Source: Intrasporangium oryzae NRRL B-24470 (lineage in GTDB: Bacteria > Actinomycetota > Actinomycetes > Actinomycetales > Dermatophilaceae). Taken from it: a stretch of DNA of 64,000 nt. A program made the position numbers and the translations under genes. The notes under the pieces are model-generated. The model made no database searches. It was given only the letters and a program-made list of their open reading frames with translations, and had not been told where the DNA came from. Location: the NCBI RefSeq assembly GCF_000576595.1, contig NZ_AWSA01000024.1, positions 1 through 64,000 of the forward strand. Reading direction: 5' to 3'. Shown here piece by piece: positions 8,275 to 17,001 of this stretch; the stretch's first letter is position 1; each line of letters starts with the position of its first letter.

Positions 8275-8928
8275 ATGGCAACGCTGCCCCTCTTCCCTCT
8301 CGGCACGGTGCTCATGCCGGGCGCTCAGCTCCCGCTGCAGATCTTCGAGCCGCGCTACGTGAGGCTCCTGCGCGACCTGCTCGAGGCCCAGGACGAGCAG
8401 CTGCCGATCTTCGGCGTGGTCGCGATCCGTGAGGGTTTCGAGGTCGGCGACGCGGGCGTCCGGGCCCTCCATCCGGTGGGTTGCGCAGCCCTGCTGACGC
8501 AGGCCGCCGTTCTCGGAGGCCAGCGCTACCTCGTCATCTCCGAGGGCACGAGCCGGTTCACCCTCGACGGGATCGACGAGACGGCCGGCACCCCGTACGT
8601 CACCGCGCAGGTCACCTGGCTCGACGAGCCCGACGGCGACGGTAGCGTCGTGCCCGAGCTCGCCCGGCAGCTGCGGGTCGAGCTCACCGCCTACCGGGCG
8701 ACGCTCGGCATGGAGCCCGTCGACCCGCCCGCCGGCGACCACGACCTGTCCTACTGGGTTCCTGAGGGCGTCGCCCTCGACCTCGCCGACCGGCAGTCGC
8801 TCCTCGCGAGCAGCGACACCGAGTCCCGGCTGCGGCTCGGGCTGCGCATCGTCCGCCGCGAACGGGCCCTGACCCAGTCGTTCGGTGCGGTGCCGCAGCG
8901 CCCCGAGCCCCCGCTCAGCCTCAACTGA
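8275..8928 (+). CDS. LON substrate-binding-domain protein (no protease domain)
   Basis: 217 residues. LPLFPLGTVLMPGAQLPLQI at the N-terminus followed by FEPRYVRLLRDLLE is the LON N-terminal (PUA-like) domain; no ATPase or protease module follows, so this is a stand-alone Lon-N protein of unknown role, possibly a substrate adaptor. A TACGCT box (8263-8268) sits 6 nt before ATG 8275 and there is no ribosome-binding site, so I chose this ATG over the GTG one codon earlier and infer a leaderless mRNA. A long hairpin lies 68 bp after the stop. Confidence 0.85.
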   Translation: MATLPLFPLGTVLMPGAQLPLQIFEPRYVRLLRDLLEAQDEQLPIFGVVAIREGFEVGDAGVRALHPVGCAALLTQAAVLGGQRYLVISEGTSRFTLDGIDETAGTPYVTAQVTWLDEPDGDGSVVPELARQLRVELTAYRATLGMEPVDPPAGDHDLSYWVPEGVALDLADRQSLLASSDTESRLRLGLRIVRRERALTQSFGAVPQRPEPPLSLN

Positions 8929-8964
8929 TGTCCGGCCGGTCGGAGGCGCCCGGAGCGCAACCCG

Positions 8965-8978
8965 GCCCAGCGGCATAC
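8965..8978 (-). repeat. Full-length copy of GTATGCCGCTGGGC (minus strand)
   Basis: GCCCAGCGGCATAC on the plus strand, in the gap just before the long inverted repeat at 8996-9063. Confidence 0.7.
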
Positions 8979-8995
8979 CCGCCCCTCCCCGTCGC

Positions 8996-9063
8996 GTGAA
9001 CGCGGCGTTCGTCCTCGAACTCAGCCCCAGAACACGGAGTTCGAGAACGAACGCAGCGTTCAC
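8996..9063. repeat. Long inverted repeat, 27-base arms with two mismatches
   Basis: Arms 8996-9022 and 9037-9063 are complementary at 25 of 27 positions around a 14-nt loop (9023-9036). Each arm is itself built of short palindromes (GAACGC..GCGTTC, TTCGAA-like). It lies between two genes on the plus strand, so it could terminate the Lon-N gene; its size and internal symmetry also fit a small dispersed repeat. Confidence 0.75.
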
Positions 9064-9153
9064 GTCGCTGGCAGCGGGTGACGGGGGCCGGGTGCGGAGG
9101 TAGCGTCGGAGTCCTGCGCCCGCCCCGGCGCACGCGGTCCGCGAGGAGCCCTC

Positions 9154-11745
9154 ATGGAGTTCACGCCGTCGGTCAACGACGAGTCACGCGTCGCCCGGGT
9201 GGACGGGCACGAGTCCGCCGCCCAGGTCATCCGGGACGACTTCGGCCTGACGGGGACGAAGGTCGTCTGCGGCGGCGGCGTGTGCGGTGCCTGCACGATC
9301 CTGCTCGACGGCGATCCCGTCGTCTCGTGCCTCACCCCGGCGACCCGCCTGCGCGACGCCACGGTCACGACGGTCGAGGGGATCGCCGACGGCGACGACC
9401 TCCACCCGGTCCAGCGGGCCTTCCTCGAGCACGACGGGCTCCAGTGCGGCTACTGCACGCCGGGGTTCGTCGTCGGCGCCGTCGCCTTCCACGACCGGTG
9501 GCGCGCCGAGCACGGGACGACCGAGCCCGACCGGCACACGATCGCCGACGCGCTCGCCGGTCACCTGTGCCGGTGCGGCTCCTACGAGGGCATCTTCCGT
9601 GCCGTCGCGGCCGCCTGCCGCGGCGAGCACGACGGCGGCGCAGGCACGGTCGCGCGCGTCGACGGGCCCGAGAAGGTCACCGGGTCGGCCGTCTACACGA
9701 CCGACGTCACCCTTCCCGGCATGCTGTATGCCGTCATCCGCCGAGCCGACATCGCCGCCGCCCGCGTCGGCCCCCTGACGATCCCGCCGGGCACCCTCGC
9801 CGTCGACCTCCTGCCCCCGGACCGCCGGGTGCGGTGGGCCGGCCAGCCGGTCGCCGTCGCCGCCGCCGAGACGCTCGACGAGGCCCGCCGCGCGGCCGCC
9901 GCTCTCGGGGTCCCGTTCACCCCGCTCGCGTTCGTCACCGACCCCGAGATCGCGAGCCGCCCCGGCGCGCCCCTCGTCTACGAGACGAAGGACGAGCGCA
10001 AGCGGGCGCCCAACGGTTCCGAGGGGACGGTGTTCCCGGCGTCGTGGAAGGGCAACCGCCGCGGGCCGTCCCGCACCCCGTACCTCGGCAGCCTCGCCAA
10101 GAGCCGGGTCGCCAAGGCCCGCACGACCGGTCGACGCGGCCTCGTCGAGCTCGAGTTCCACACCGCGGCGCAGCTGCACACGAGCTTCGAGCCGCACGCG
10201 TGCGTCGCGGACTGGAGCGACCCCGACCGGCTGCGGGTGTGGATGAGCACCCAGGGCGTCGAGGCGATGCGTCTGGCCATCGCCGAGCGCTTCGACCTCG
10301 ACCCGGCCAAGGTCGAGGTCGTCGCCGACTACGTCGGGGGCGGCTTCGGCTCCAAGCTGTCGCTGACGACGGAGACGGTCGCGGCCATCCGCCTGAGCCG
10401 CCTGAGCCGACGCCCGGTCAAGATCGCCCTCGACCGCCACGAGGAGCTCACTGCGACCGGCAACCGCCCCGGGGGCAGGTCGCGGGTCTCGCTCCTCGTC
10501 GACGAAAGGACCCACGGCATCGAGGCGCTACTCGTCGACACCGAGAGCCATGGGGGCGTCGCGATCGGCAGCACGGTCGGCGCCCTCTCGATGCTCGTCT
10601 ACGAGCGGACCCCACGTCTCGCGCGCGATGTCGACGTCGTCACGAACGCCCCGCCCGGTGCACCCTTTCGCGGACCGGGCGGCCCGACCTACGCCTGGGC
10701 GCTCGAGCAGACGGTCGACGAGGTCGCGCACCGTTTCGGCCGCGACCCGATCGACCTGCGTGCCCAGTGGGACGGCAACGAGAAACGCCAGGCCCTCTAC
10801 CGGTGGGCCCGGGCGCTGCCGACGTGGCGTGAGCGCCCGGCGACGGGCAGCCAGACCGGACGCTTCCGCCGCGGGGTCGGCGTCGCCGCGGCCAACTGGC
10901 TCTACTTCGTCGACGCCGACACCGAGGTCGTCGTCTCGGTGGAGGGCGGCAGGCTCGTCGTCACGTGCGCGAGCCAGGACATGGGGACCGGCAGCCGCAC
11001 GGTCCTTGCCCGGGCGGTCGCCGGTGTCTTCGACGTCGAGCCGACCGACGTCGTCGTGCGCCTCGGGCGCAGCGACGCCTCCCTCGCCCACGGGCCGGCG
11101 TCGGGCGGCAGCCGGACGACCGTCTCGCTCTGGTCGACCGCCGTCGAGGCGGCCACTGCCGTGCGCGCCCAGGTCGGCGCCGGTGCGGTCACCTCGGCCC
11201 ACGACGGCGTCTCCGCCACAGCCAGGCGCGGTGGCGACCGCGGTCTGCGCGCGGTGCCGTTCACCGTGGGAGGCATCCAGGTCGGCCGTGGGTTCTCCGC
11301 GGCCCTGCACGTGAGCGAGGTGGAGGTCGACACCCGCACCGGACGGACCCGTGTCCTTCGGGTCCACGGCGGCATCGCTGTCGGGCGGATCCACGCGCCG
11401 GCCCTGGCCCGGAGCCAGTGCGAGGGGTCGATCATCCAGGGTGTCGGCCTCGCGCTCCACGAGCAGCAGGTCCTCGACCCGCACAGCGGCCTCACCCTCA
11501 CGGCCAACCTCGAGGACTACCGGATCCCGCAGCTCGGGGACACCCCCGAGATCGACATCCACTTCCACGAGGAGGGCTGGGACCGCGTGCCGGGCGGGGG
11601 CGTCGGTCTCGGCGAGGTGGCGACGATCAGTCCCGCCGCCTCCCTCGGCAATGCGATCTTCAACGCGACGGGCTGGCGGCCCACGACCCTTCCGGTCCGT
11701 CCCGACCGGCTCCTCGCCGGGCTCCGGGCGGACGCGGTTCGATGA
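9154..11745 (+). CDS. Molybdenum hydroxylase, fused [2Fe-2S] and Mo subunits
   Basis: 863 residues; ATG 9154 follows GAGGAG. Residues 1-150 form the two-cluster ferredoxin module: Cys39-x4-Cys44-x2-Cys47-x11-Cys59 (plant-type cluster) and Cys98-x2-Cys101 with Cys139-x-Cys141 (helical cluster). Residues from about 165 to the end form the molybdopterin-cytosine-dinucleotide subunit: GGGFGSK near 395, PFRGPGGPTYAWALEQ, and C-terminal GVGLGEVATISPAAS holding the catalytic Glu. These are normally two polypeptides (as in xanthine dehydrogenase-like YagT/YagR); fusion in one chain is the odd feature. The enzyme would oxidise an aldehyde or N-heterocycle with water as oxygen source; substrate unknown. 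The next gene overlaps by ATGA and supplies the FAD subunit. Confidence 0.9.
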   Translation: MEFTPSVNDESRVARVDGHESAAQVIRDDFGLTGTKVVCGGGVCGACTILLDGDPVVSCLTPATRLRDATVTTVEGIADGDDLHPVQRAFLEHDGLQCGYCTPGFVVGAVAFHDRWRAEHGTTEPDRHTIADALAGHLCRCGSYEGIFRAVAAACRGEHDGGAGTVARVDGPEKVTGSAVYTTDVTLPGMLYAVIRRADIAAARVGPLTIPPGTLAVDLLPPDRRVRWAGQPVAVAAAETLDEARRAAAALGVPFTPLAFVTDPEIASRPGAPLVYETKDERKRAPNGSEGTVFPASWKGNRRGPSRTPYLGSLAKSRVAKARTTGRRGLVELEFHTAAQLHTSFEPHACVADWSDPDRLRVWMSTQGVEAMRLAIAERFDLDPAKVEVVADYVGGGFGSKLSLTTETVAAIRLSRLSRRPVKIALDRHEELTATGNRPGGRSRVSLLVDERTHGIEALLVDTESHGGVAIGSTVGALSMLVYERTPRLARDVDVVTNAPPGAPFRGPGGPTYAWALEQTVDEVAHRFGRDPIDLRAQWDGNEKRQALYRWARALPTWRERPATGSQTGRFRRGVGVAAANWLYFVDADTEVVVSVEGGRLVVTCASQDMGTGSRTVLARAVAGVFDVEPTDVVVRLGRSDASLAHGPASGGSRTTVSLWSTAVEAATAVRAQVGAGAVTSAHDGVSATARRGGDRGLRAVPFTVGGIQVGRGFSAALHVSEVEVDTRTGRTRVLRVHGGIAVGRIHAPALARSQCEGSIIQGVGLALHEQQVLDPHSGLTLTANLEDYRIPQLGDTPEIDIHFHEEGWDRVPGGGVGLGEVATISPAASLGNAIFNATGWRPTTLPVRPDRLLAGLRADAVR

Positions 11746-12704
11746 GCGGCATCACCATCCTGGGAAGCGCCGACGAGCGCCCCGAGGGCATCGACGCCGC
11801 TGATGGCGTCGTCTACCGGGCCGGCGGCACCGACCTGCAGGAGCGGCTCCGGACCCGGGGCGAGACCCCACACATCCTCGACCTGACCGGCATACCGGGC
11901 TTCTCGGGGATCACCCGCGATGCCGGGTCGACCGTTATCGGGGCGGGGACGACGGTCGCGACGGTCGCCCGTGAGCTGGCCGACGACTACCCGGCGCTCG
12001 CCCTCACCGCCCGCGGCCTCGCGACGCCCCAGGTGCGTGCCACCGGGACCATCGGCGGCAACCTGCTCCAGCGGACCCGCTGCTGGTACTACCGCCACCC
12101 GCACACGTCGTGCTTCAAGAACGGTGGCGACTCGTGCCCCGCGCGCGACGGTCGCCATCTCTACGGCGTCGCGTTCGACACGGCGCCCTGCGTCCACCCG
12201 CACCCCTCGTCGCTCGCGATGGCCTTGCTCACGTACGACGCGCAGGTCACCGTGACCGGGCGCGACCCGCTCGGCGTCGCCGACCTGCTCGGCGACGGCT
12301 CCGACCCGACCCGTGACCACACCCTCGGCGAGGCCGAGGTCCTCACGAGTGTCGTCCTGCCCCCACCCGCCGCCGGGGAGCGCGCGGCCTACCTGCGGAC
12401 GATCAGCCGCTTCGAGGCGGAATGGCCCCTCGTCGAGGCCGTATGCCGGGTGCTCCGTGACGAGTCCGGTGCTGTCACGTCGTGCGCCGTCGCGATCGGG
12501 GGCGTCGCCCCGACCCCCCTCCGGATGCCCGCCGCCGAGTCGGTCCTCGTCGGGACGCGGCTCGACGACGAGGCGATCGGGGCCGCGGCGCGGGCCTGCA
12601 GCGACGGCGCCAACCCGCTCCCCGAGACCGGGTACAAGGTCGAGCTCATCGAGGCGACCGTCCGCGACGTCCTCGAGCAGGTGCGCCAGGACGGGAGGCG
12701 CTGA
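11742..12704 (+). CDS. FAD subunit of molybdenum hydroxylase, PaoB/YagS-like
   Basis: 320 residues, ATG overlapping the upstream stop by 4 bp. RAGGTDLQERL and ATGTIGGNLLQRTRCWYYR are the FAD-binding loops of the xanthine dehydrogenase/CO dehydrogenase flavoprotein family. Four cysteines, C114, C124, C132 and C150, sit in an insertion (CWYYRHPHTSC, then DSCPARDG, then APCVHP) closely like that of E. coli PaoB (YagS), whose insertion binds a [4Fe-4S] cluster. Electrons would pass from Mo through the two [2Fe-2S] clusters to FAD. No dedicated cofactor-insertion gene (XdhC/PaoD) is present in the window. Confidence 0.9.
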   Translation: MSGITILGSADERPEGIDAADGVVYRAGGTDLQERLRTRGETPHILDLTGIPGFSGITRDAGSTVIGAGTTVATVARELADDYPALALTARGLATPQVRATGTIGGNLLQRTRCWYYRHPHTSCFKNGGDSCPARDGRHLYGVAFDTAPCVHPHPSSLAMALLTYDAQVTVTGRDPLGVADLLGDGSDPTRDHTLGEAEVLTSVVLPPPAAGERAAYLRTISRFEAEWPLVEAVCRVLRDESGAVTSCAVAIGGVAPTPLRMPAAESVLVGTRLDDEAIGAAARACSDGANPLPETGYKVELIEATVRDVLEQVRQDGRR

Positions 12705-12727
12705 CCGCGGCCGACCTCCTGACCGCA

Positions 12728-12740
12728 CCCAGCGGCATAC
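12728..12740 (-). repeat. Copy of the GTATGCCGCTGGG word (minus strand)
   Basis: CCCAGCGGCATAC lies between the convergent flavoprotein and M50-like genes. Confidence 0.65.
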
Positions 12741-12759
12741 GCCGGCACGCCGGGACGGG

Positions 12760-13467
12760 TCAGCGGCGGACGGCGAGGAGCTGGACCCCGACGACCCACG
12801 TCGCGAGCGCACACACGAGCGCGAAGGAGAGGTTCCAGACGAGCCGCGGGACGTGGGTCAGGGACGCGAGGACAGCGGGGTCGCTGCCGCCGGTGCGGTC
12901 GCGACGCACCGCGGCCAGGTGTCGCCAGGCGCCGACGACGAGGACGATGCCCACACCGATCAGGACGTGGAGCTGGACGACATCGTCGCGCCACCACCAG
13001 AGGGCCACCGAGCCGCCGAGGGCGACCGCCATGACGACGGCCGTCAGCGCCGATCGGACCCGGACGAGGGCGAAGAGCAGGATCGCGATGACGACCGTGA
13101 TGACGGGCGCCGCCCACCCCCGGGCCGCGAGGAACACCATCGCGCCCCCCACGACGGCGGGTGCGGGATAGCCGGCCCACGTCGAGGCCACCCGGCCCGG
13201 GCCGGTCGGGCGCCCCCGCGTCACCGCCTGACCCGACATGTCGCCGCGCAGGACGAAGCCGGTGAACTTGCGGCCGACGAGCACCCCAACCACCGCGTGG
13301 CCGAGCTCGTGGACCAGGGTCACGGCGAGCCGCACGACCGCCCACACGGGCGGGAGCCACAGCGCGACGACCGCGATGAGGAGGACCCAGACGAGCAGGG
13401 GCGCGTTGACCGCCACCTCGCCGGTTGCGGGGATGACGCGCTCACGAATCTGCTGGTACCAGTCCAC
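12760..13467 (-). CDS. M50-type membrane metalloprotease-like protein
   Basis: 235 residues with about six hydrophobic segments. LAVTLVHELGHAVVGVLVGR carries the HExxH zinc motif inside a membrane helix, as in the M50B-like family (PF13398) common in actinobacteria. The second metal ligand is not obvious, and members of this family have no known substrate. It ends 55 bp from the convergent flavoprotein gene and has no clear operon partner. The start ATG at 13467 has no strong ribosome-binding site. Confidence 0.8.
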   Translation of the reverse strand: MDWYQQIRERVIPATGEVAVNAPLLVWVLLIAVVALWLPPVWAVVRLAVTLVHELGHAVVGVLVGRKFTGFVLRGDMSGQAVTRGRPTGPGRVASTWAGYPAPAVVGGAMVFLAARGWAAPVITVVIAILLFALVRVRSALTAVVMAVALGGSVALWWWRDDVVQLHVLIGVGIVLVVGAWRHLAAVRRDRTGGSDPAVLASLTHVPRLVWNLSFALVCALATWVVGVQLLAVRR

Positions 13468-13526
13468 GGACAGCAGAACCTAGCCCACGACCTTGTGCGC
13501 GTGGGGCGCTGCGACCCCCTCACCGC

Positions 13527-13562
13527 CAGAGGCTCACCACCAGAGGCTCACCACCAGAGGCT
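13527..13562. repeat. 14-bp tandem duplication at a gene end
   Basis: CAGAGGCTCACCAC occurs twice in tandem (13527-13540, 13541-13554), and its first eight bases a third time (13555-13562). The duplication spans the stop codon of the DUF427 gene, so replication slippage there could extend or shorten the untranslated tail. Confidence 0.7.
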
Positions 13563-14048
13563 GCCCGGGGCCCCCTTGAACGGGCCGACGACCCGGTCCG
13601 TGATCCACCCGCCGTAGAAGCCGCCCTCCTGCGGCCGCACGCGTTCGCCGTCGACGAAGCACGCGTCCATCGCACTCGGCATGACGGCGACGTGGTCGCG
13701 GAGCGGCTCGAAGCCGGCCACCGGCTCCGGGTAGTGCCACGCCGCGCGGGAGGCGCGCGTGCCGCCCGCGACGACGTCGAAGTAGGCGGCGCGACCCTTG
13801 AACTCGCAGACGGTGCTGCCGGGCACGGCGACGAGGACGCCCTCGACGAAGGCGTCGCGGGGCAGGTAGTACGTCGGGGGGTGGCTCGTCTCGAGGACCC
13901 GCAGCGCCTGGTCGGTTCGTGCGACGACCTGCCCGCCGAGGTGCACCTCGACGAGCTCGCTGCTCGGTTCGACCCGCGGCGGGCGGGGGTAGTCCCAGAC
14001 GGACTCCTGCCCGGGGCCGGCAGGGTCCGGGGCAGGGTGGCGGGTCAC
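13548..14048 (-). CDS. DUF427-domain protein
   Basis: 166 residues from GTG 14048 (an ATG at 14096 in the same frame would add 16 poorly conserved residues; neither has a clear ribosome-binding site). GQESVWDYPRPPRVE and ALRVLETSHPPTYYLPRDA, followed by CEFKGRAAYFDV and AWHYPEPVAGFEPLRDHVA, are diagnostic of DUF427. These beta-rich proteins have no proven reaction. The C-terminal block FVDGERVRPQEGGFYGGW is also typical. It lies 85 bp from the end of the aminotransferase gene on the same strand. Confidence 0.85.
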   Translation of the reverse strand: MTRHPAPDPAGPGQESVWDYPRPPRVEPSSELVEVHLGGQVVARTDQALRVLETSHPPTYYLPRDAFVEGVLVAVPGSTVCEFKGRAAYFDVVAGGTRASRAAWHYPEPVAGFEPLRDHVAVMPSAMDACFVDGERVRPQEGGFYGGWITDRVVGPFKGAPGSLWW

Positions 14049-14133
14049 GACGGGCGTCCGATGACGGCGATCAGCTCCATGTCCCCACGATGCCATCCGG
14101 CGGGCTCACGTGTCGGGGGCGTCGAACGCTCCC

Positions 14134-15417
14134 TCAGGCAGGCCTGCCGAGGCTGTCGGTGAGCCCGTCGACGAGGCGCTCGACGTCGTCGTGGTTCGTG
14201 TAGGCCGCGAGCCCGACCCGCACGCCTCCGGTGGACCCGAGCCCGAGGTGGTGGCTGCACTCCCACGCGTAGAAGTGCCCGGCCGGCGCGTTGACCCCGC
14301 GCTCGGCGAGCGCGCTGCGGATCGCCTGCGGGTCGTGCCCCTCGGCCGTGAGGAGCAGCGTCGGCGTCCGGCGCTTCGCGTTGCTGTATGCCGTGACGCC
14401 GGGCAGCGCTCGCAGGCGCGGTTCCAGCGTGGCGAGGAGGGCGTCCTCGTGCTCCTCGATCGCGGCGAAGGAGGCGACGAGGCGCTCCCGCCGCGTCGGG
14501 TCAACCGGCCGGACCGAAGCCCCGGGTGCGGCGTCCAGCGGCGGTTCGGCGCGTTCGTTCCGGCCGGTCGGCCCGGCCGGCTCGGTGATGGAGGCGAGGA
14601 AGTCGATGGCGGCCGTCGTCCCGGCAAGCAGCTCGTAGGGCAGGGTGCCTAGCTCGAAGCGCTCGGGGACGGCGTCGGACGACGGGACGAGCTTGTCGGG
14701 GCGGAGGGTCTCGAGCAGCTCGGGCCGGGCCGCGAGGACGCCGTGGTGCGGGCCGAGGAACTTGTAGGGCGAGCAGACCCAGAAGTCCGCCCCGCTCGCG
14801 GTGACGTCGGTCGCGACGTGCGCGGTCGCGTGGACTCCGTCGACCCAGAAGAGCGCCCCGGCCGCGTGGGCGATCTCGGCGATGGCGGGCAGGTCGGGCC
14901 GGGTCCCGATGAGGTTGGAGGCGGCGGTCACGGCGACGAGACGCGTCCGCGGGGTGACGAGCTCCGCGAACCGCGCCGGGTCGAGCTCGCCGGTCACCGG
15001 GTCGAACTCGGCCCAGCGGACCGTTGCACCCGAGCGCTGGGCGGCGATGACCCAGGGGCGGACGTTGGCGTCGTGGTCGAGCCGGGTCACGACAACCTCG
15101 TCGCCCGGGCCCCAGCCGGCGGAGAGCGTCCGGGCGAGGTGGAAGGTCAGCTCGGTGGCCGAGCGGCCGAAGACGACGCCGCCCGGGTCGACCGCGAGCA
15201 GGTCGCCGACGGCCGCCCGCGCCTCGAGCACGACGGCGTCGGCCCGGCGCTCGGCCGGCGTGCACGAGCCGCGGTTGGAGATCGCCGACGTCAGGGTGTC
15301 GGCGACGGCCCGCGCCACGACGTCGGGCGTCTGAGAGCCGCCGGGCCCGTCGAAATGGGCCGCACCCTCGCGCAGGGCCGGGAAGTGGGAGCGGATCGTC
15401 TCGACGTCGTAGGCCAT
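14134..15417 (-). CDS. Cysteine desulfurase-like class V aminotransferase
   Basis: 427 residues. The N-terminus MAYDVETIRSHFPALREG and FDGPGGSQTPDVVARAV match the cysteine-desulfurase-like subfamily (TIGR01976 type). PLP is held by Lys219 in CSPYKFLGPHHG; WVDGVHATAH contains the Asp and His that contact the cofactor. There is no obvious catalytic Cys loop as in IscS or SufS, so sulfur transfer is uncertain; isopenicillin-epimerase-like or other lyase roles are alternatives. A stretch with GRNERAEPPLDAAPGASV (about 285-302) is an extra loop. It is divergent from the MenJ-like gene across 190 bp that hold two copies of the GTATGCCG word facing each other. Confidence 0.85.
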   Translation of the reverse strand: MAYDVETIRSHFPALREGAAHFDGPGGSQTPDVVARAVADTLTSAISNRGSCTPAERRADAVVLEARAAVGDLLAVDPGGVVFGRSATELTFHLARTLSAGWGPGDEVVVTRLDHDANVRPWVIAAQRSGATVRWAEFDPVTGELDPARFAELVTPRTRLVAVTAASNLIGTRPDLPAIAEIAHAAGALFWVDGVHATAHVATDVTASGADFWVCSPYKFLGPHHGVLAARPELLETLRPDKLVPSSDAVPERFELGTLPYELLAGTTAAIDFLASITEPAGPTGRNERAEPPLDAAPGASVRPVDPTRRERLVASFAAIEEHEDALLATLEPRLRALPGVTAYSNAKRRTPTLLLTAEGHDPQAIRSALAERGVNAPAGHFYAWECSHHLGLGSTGGVRVGLAAYTNHDDVERLVDGLTDSLGRPA

Positions 15418-15472
15418 GCCCCGATCCTCGCAGCCGAGTCGGCCGGCGGCAGCGCGGGTGCACCCCGATGCG

Positions 15473-15486
15473 GTATGCCGCTGGGC
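15473..15486 (+). repeat. Full-length copy of GTATGCCGCTGGGC
   Basis: Lies in the divergent gap before the MenJ-like gene. An inverted short copy, CGGCATACCG, follows about 45 bp away (15529-15538), so CGGTATGCCG and CGGCATACCG could pair. Confidence 0.7.
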
Positions 15487-15610
15487 TGGCTCGAGCGGAC
15501 CCGCGCGGTGGGCACGTGGCCGGCTGGACGGCATACCGGCGCGGGGGGTCCCGTCCGGCGCGGAACGGCGGTGTCCGCGGCACCCCTCGTGAACTGGGAC
15601 AATGGGGCGC

Positions 15611-16855
15611 GTGAGTGTCCAGCCCATCCCTGCGCAGACCGATGTCCTCGTCGTCGGTGCCGGTCCGGCCGGGTCGGCGGCGGCCACCTGGGCCGCCCGA
15701 CTCGGCCACGACGTCGTCCTCGCCGACTCGGCCGTCTTCCCCCGCGACAAGACGTGCGGCGACGGCCTGACCCCGCGCGCCGTCGCCGAGCTCGAGCGCC
15801 TCGGTCTCGCCGACTGGGTTCGGGCCCACGTCGTCAACCAGGGCCTGCGCGCCCACGGGTTCGGCCAGACGCTCGAGCTGCCGTGGCCGGGCGGCTCCCT
15901 GCCCGACCACGGCTCGGCCGTGCCGCGCACCGAGCTCGACGACCACATCCGGACCGGAGCGGTCAAGGCGGGCGCGATCGGCATCGACGGGGCTCGTGCC
16001 GTCGACGTCGTGTGGGACGGCGAGCGGGTCGCCGGGGTCGTCCTCGAGCGTGACGGCGAGCGGCACACGGTCCGCTGCCGCCACCTCGTCGTCGCCGACG
16101 GCGTCCGCTCGCAGCTCGGTCGCCTGCTCGGCCGCGAGTGGCACCGCGACACCGTCTACGGCGTGGCCGCCCGCTCCTACGTCGAGTCGGACCGCTCGAC
16201 CGACCCGTGGATCAGCTCGCACCTCGAGCTGCGCGGGGTCGAGGGCGAGCTGCTCTCCGGCTACGGCTGGATCTTCCCGCTCGGCGGCGGTCAGGTGAAC
16301 GTCGGCGTCGGCACGCTCGCGACGCTGAAGCGCCCGGCCAACGTCCAGCTCCGGCCGCTCATGCAGTTCTACGCGGACAGCCAGGCGGAGGAGTTCGGCC
16401 TGAGCGGGCCGCTCCAGCTGCCGACGTCCGCGATGCTCCCGATGGGAGGGGCGGTGACCGGCGTGGCCGGCCCCAACTGGGCGCTCATCGGCGACGCCGC
16501 CGGGTGCGTCAACCCGCTCAACGGCGAGGGCATCGACTACGGCCTCGAGACCGGGCGCCTCGTCGCCGAGACGATCCACGCGGGCGACCCGCTCGGCACG
16601 ACGTGGCCGGCGGTCCTCACCGAGCACTACGGCGAGGCGTTCTCGATCGCGCGCCGCCTCGCGGGCCTCGTGACCGTGCCGCGCCTGCTGCCGACGCTCG
16701 GTCCGATCGGCATGCGGTCCACGTGGATGATGACGCTCGCGCTGCGCTGGATGGGCAACCTCGTCACCGAGGAGGACCGCGACGCCGCGGCCCGGGTCTG
16801 GCGCTGGGCGGGGCGGCAGTCGCTGCGGCTCGACGACCGCCCGCCGTTCAGCTGA
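15611..16855 (+). CDS. menJ: Geranylgeranyl reductase-family flavoprotein, MenJ-like
   Basis: 414 residues. N-terminal Rossmann motif VLVVGAGPAGSAAA and the diagnostic FPRDKTCGDGLTPRAVAELE place it with actinobacterial MenJ, which saturates one isoprene unit of menaquinone. NWALIGDAAGCVNPLNGEGI is the second FAD motif of this family. No other menaquinone gene is nearby, so the assignment rests on sequence alone and another isoprenoid lipid substrate is possible. GACAAT (15598-15603) lies 7 nt before GTG 15611, the same spacing seen at 26921-26934, so I prefer a leaderless start there over the ATG at 15602. Confidence 0.8.
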   Translation: MSVQPIPAQTDVLVVGAGPAGSAAATWAARLGHDVVLADSAVFPRDKTCGDGLTPRAVAELERLGLADWVRAHVVNQGLRAHGFGQTLELPWPGGSLPDHGSAVPRTELDDHIRTGAVKAGAIGIDGARAVDVVWDGERVAGVVLERDGERHTVRCRHLVVADGVRSQLGRLLGREWHRDTVYGVAARSYVESDRSTDPWISSHLELRGVEGELLSGYGWIFPLGGGQVNVGVGTLATLKRPANVQLRPLMQFYADSQAEEFGLSGPLQLPTSAMLPMGGAVTGVAGPNWALIGDAAGCVNPLNGEGIDYGLETGRLVAETIHAGDPLGTTWPAVLTEHYGEAFSIARRLAGLVTVPRLLPTLGPIGMRSTWMMTLALRWMGNLVTEEDRDAAARVWRWAGRQSLRLDDRPPFS

Positions 16856-16872
16856 CCCCACGCAAGAGGTGA

Positions 16873-16902
16873 CGCGCGCGAGGTGAGGCGCGCGAGGTGA
16901 GC
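16873..16902. repeat. Short tandem GCGCGCGAGGTGAG repeat
   Basis: GACGCGCGCGAGGTGAG is followed immediately by GCGCGCGAGGTGAG in the gap before the MmpL gene. It may have arisen by slippage; no function is evident. Confidence 0.5.
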
Positions 16903-17001
16903 CCCGGGGGACGCGGGGCCCCCAAGTGGAGCCCAAGTGCGGCTCAAGCGGTCGGTCCGACGCTGGTCGGGAACCAGCCCACCGACCACAAGGAACTCAC
17001 C

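Noticed and set aside
14501-16936. 811-codon minus-strand open frame
   Set aside because: It runs antisense to the MenJ-like gene and out of frame through the aminotransferase gene, both of which have clear motifs; the long frame is a product of GC bias.
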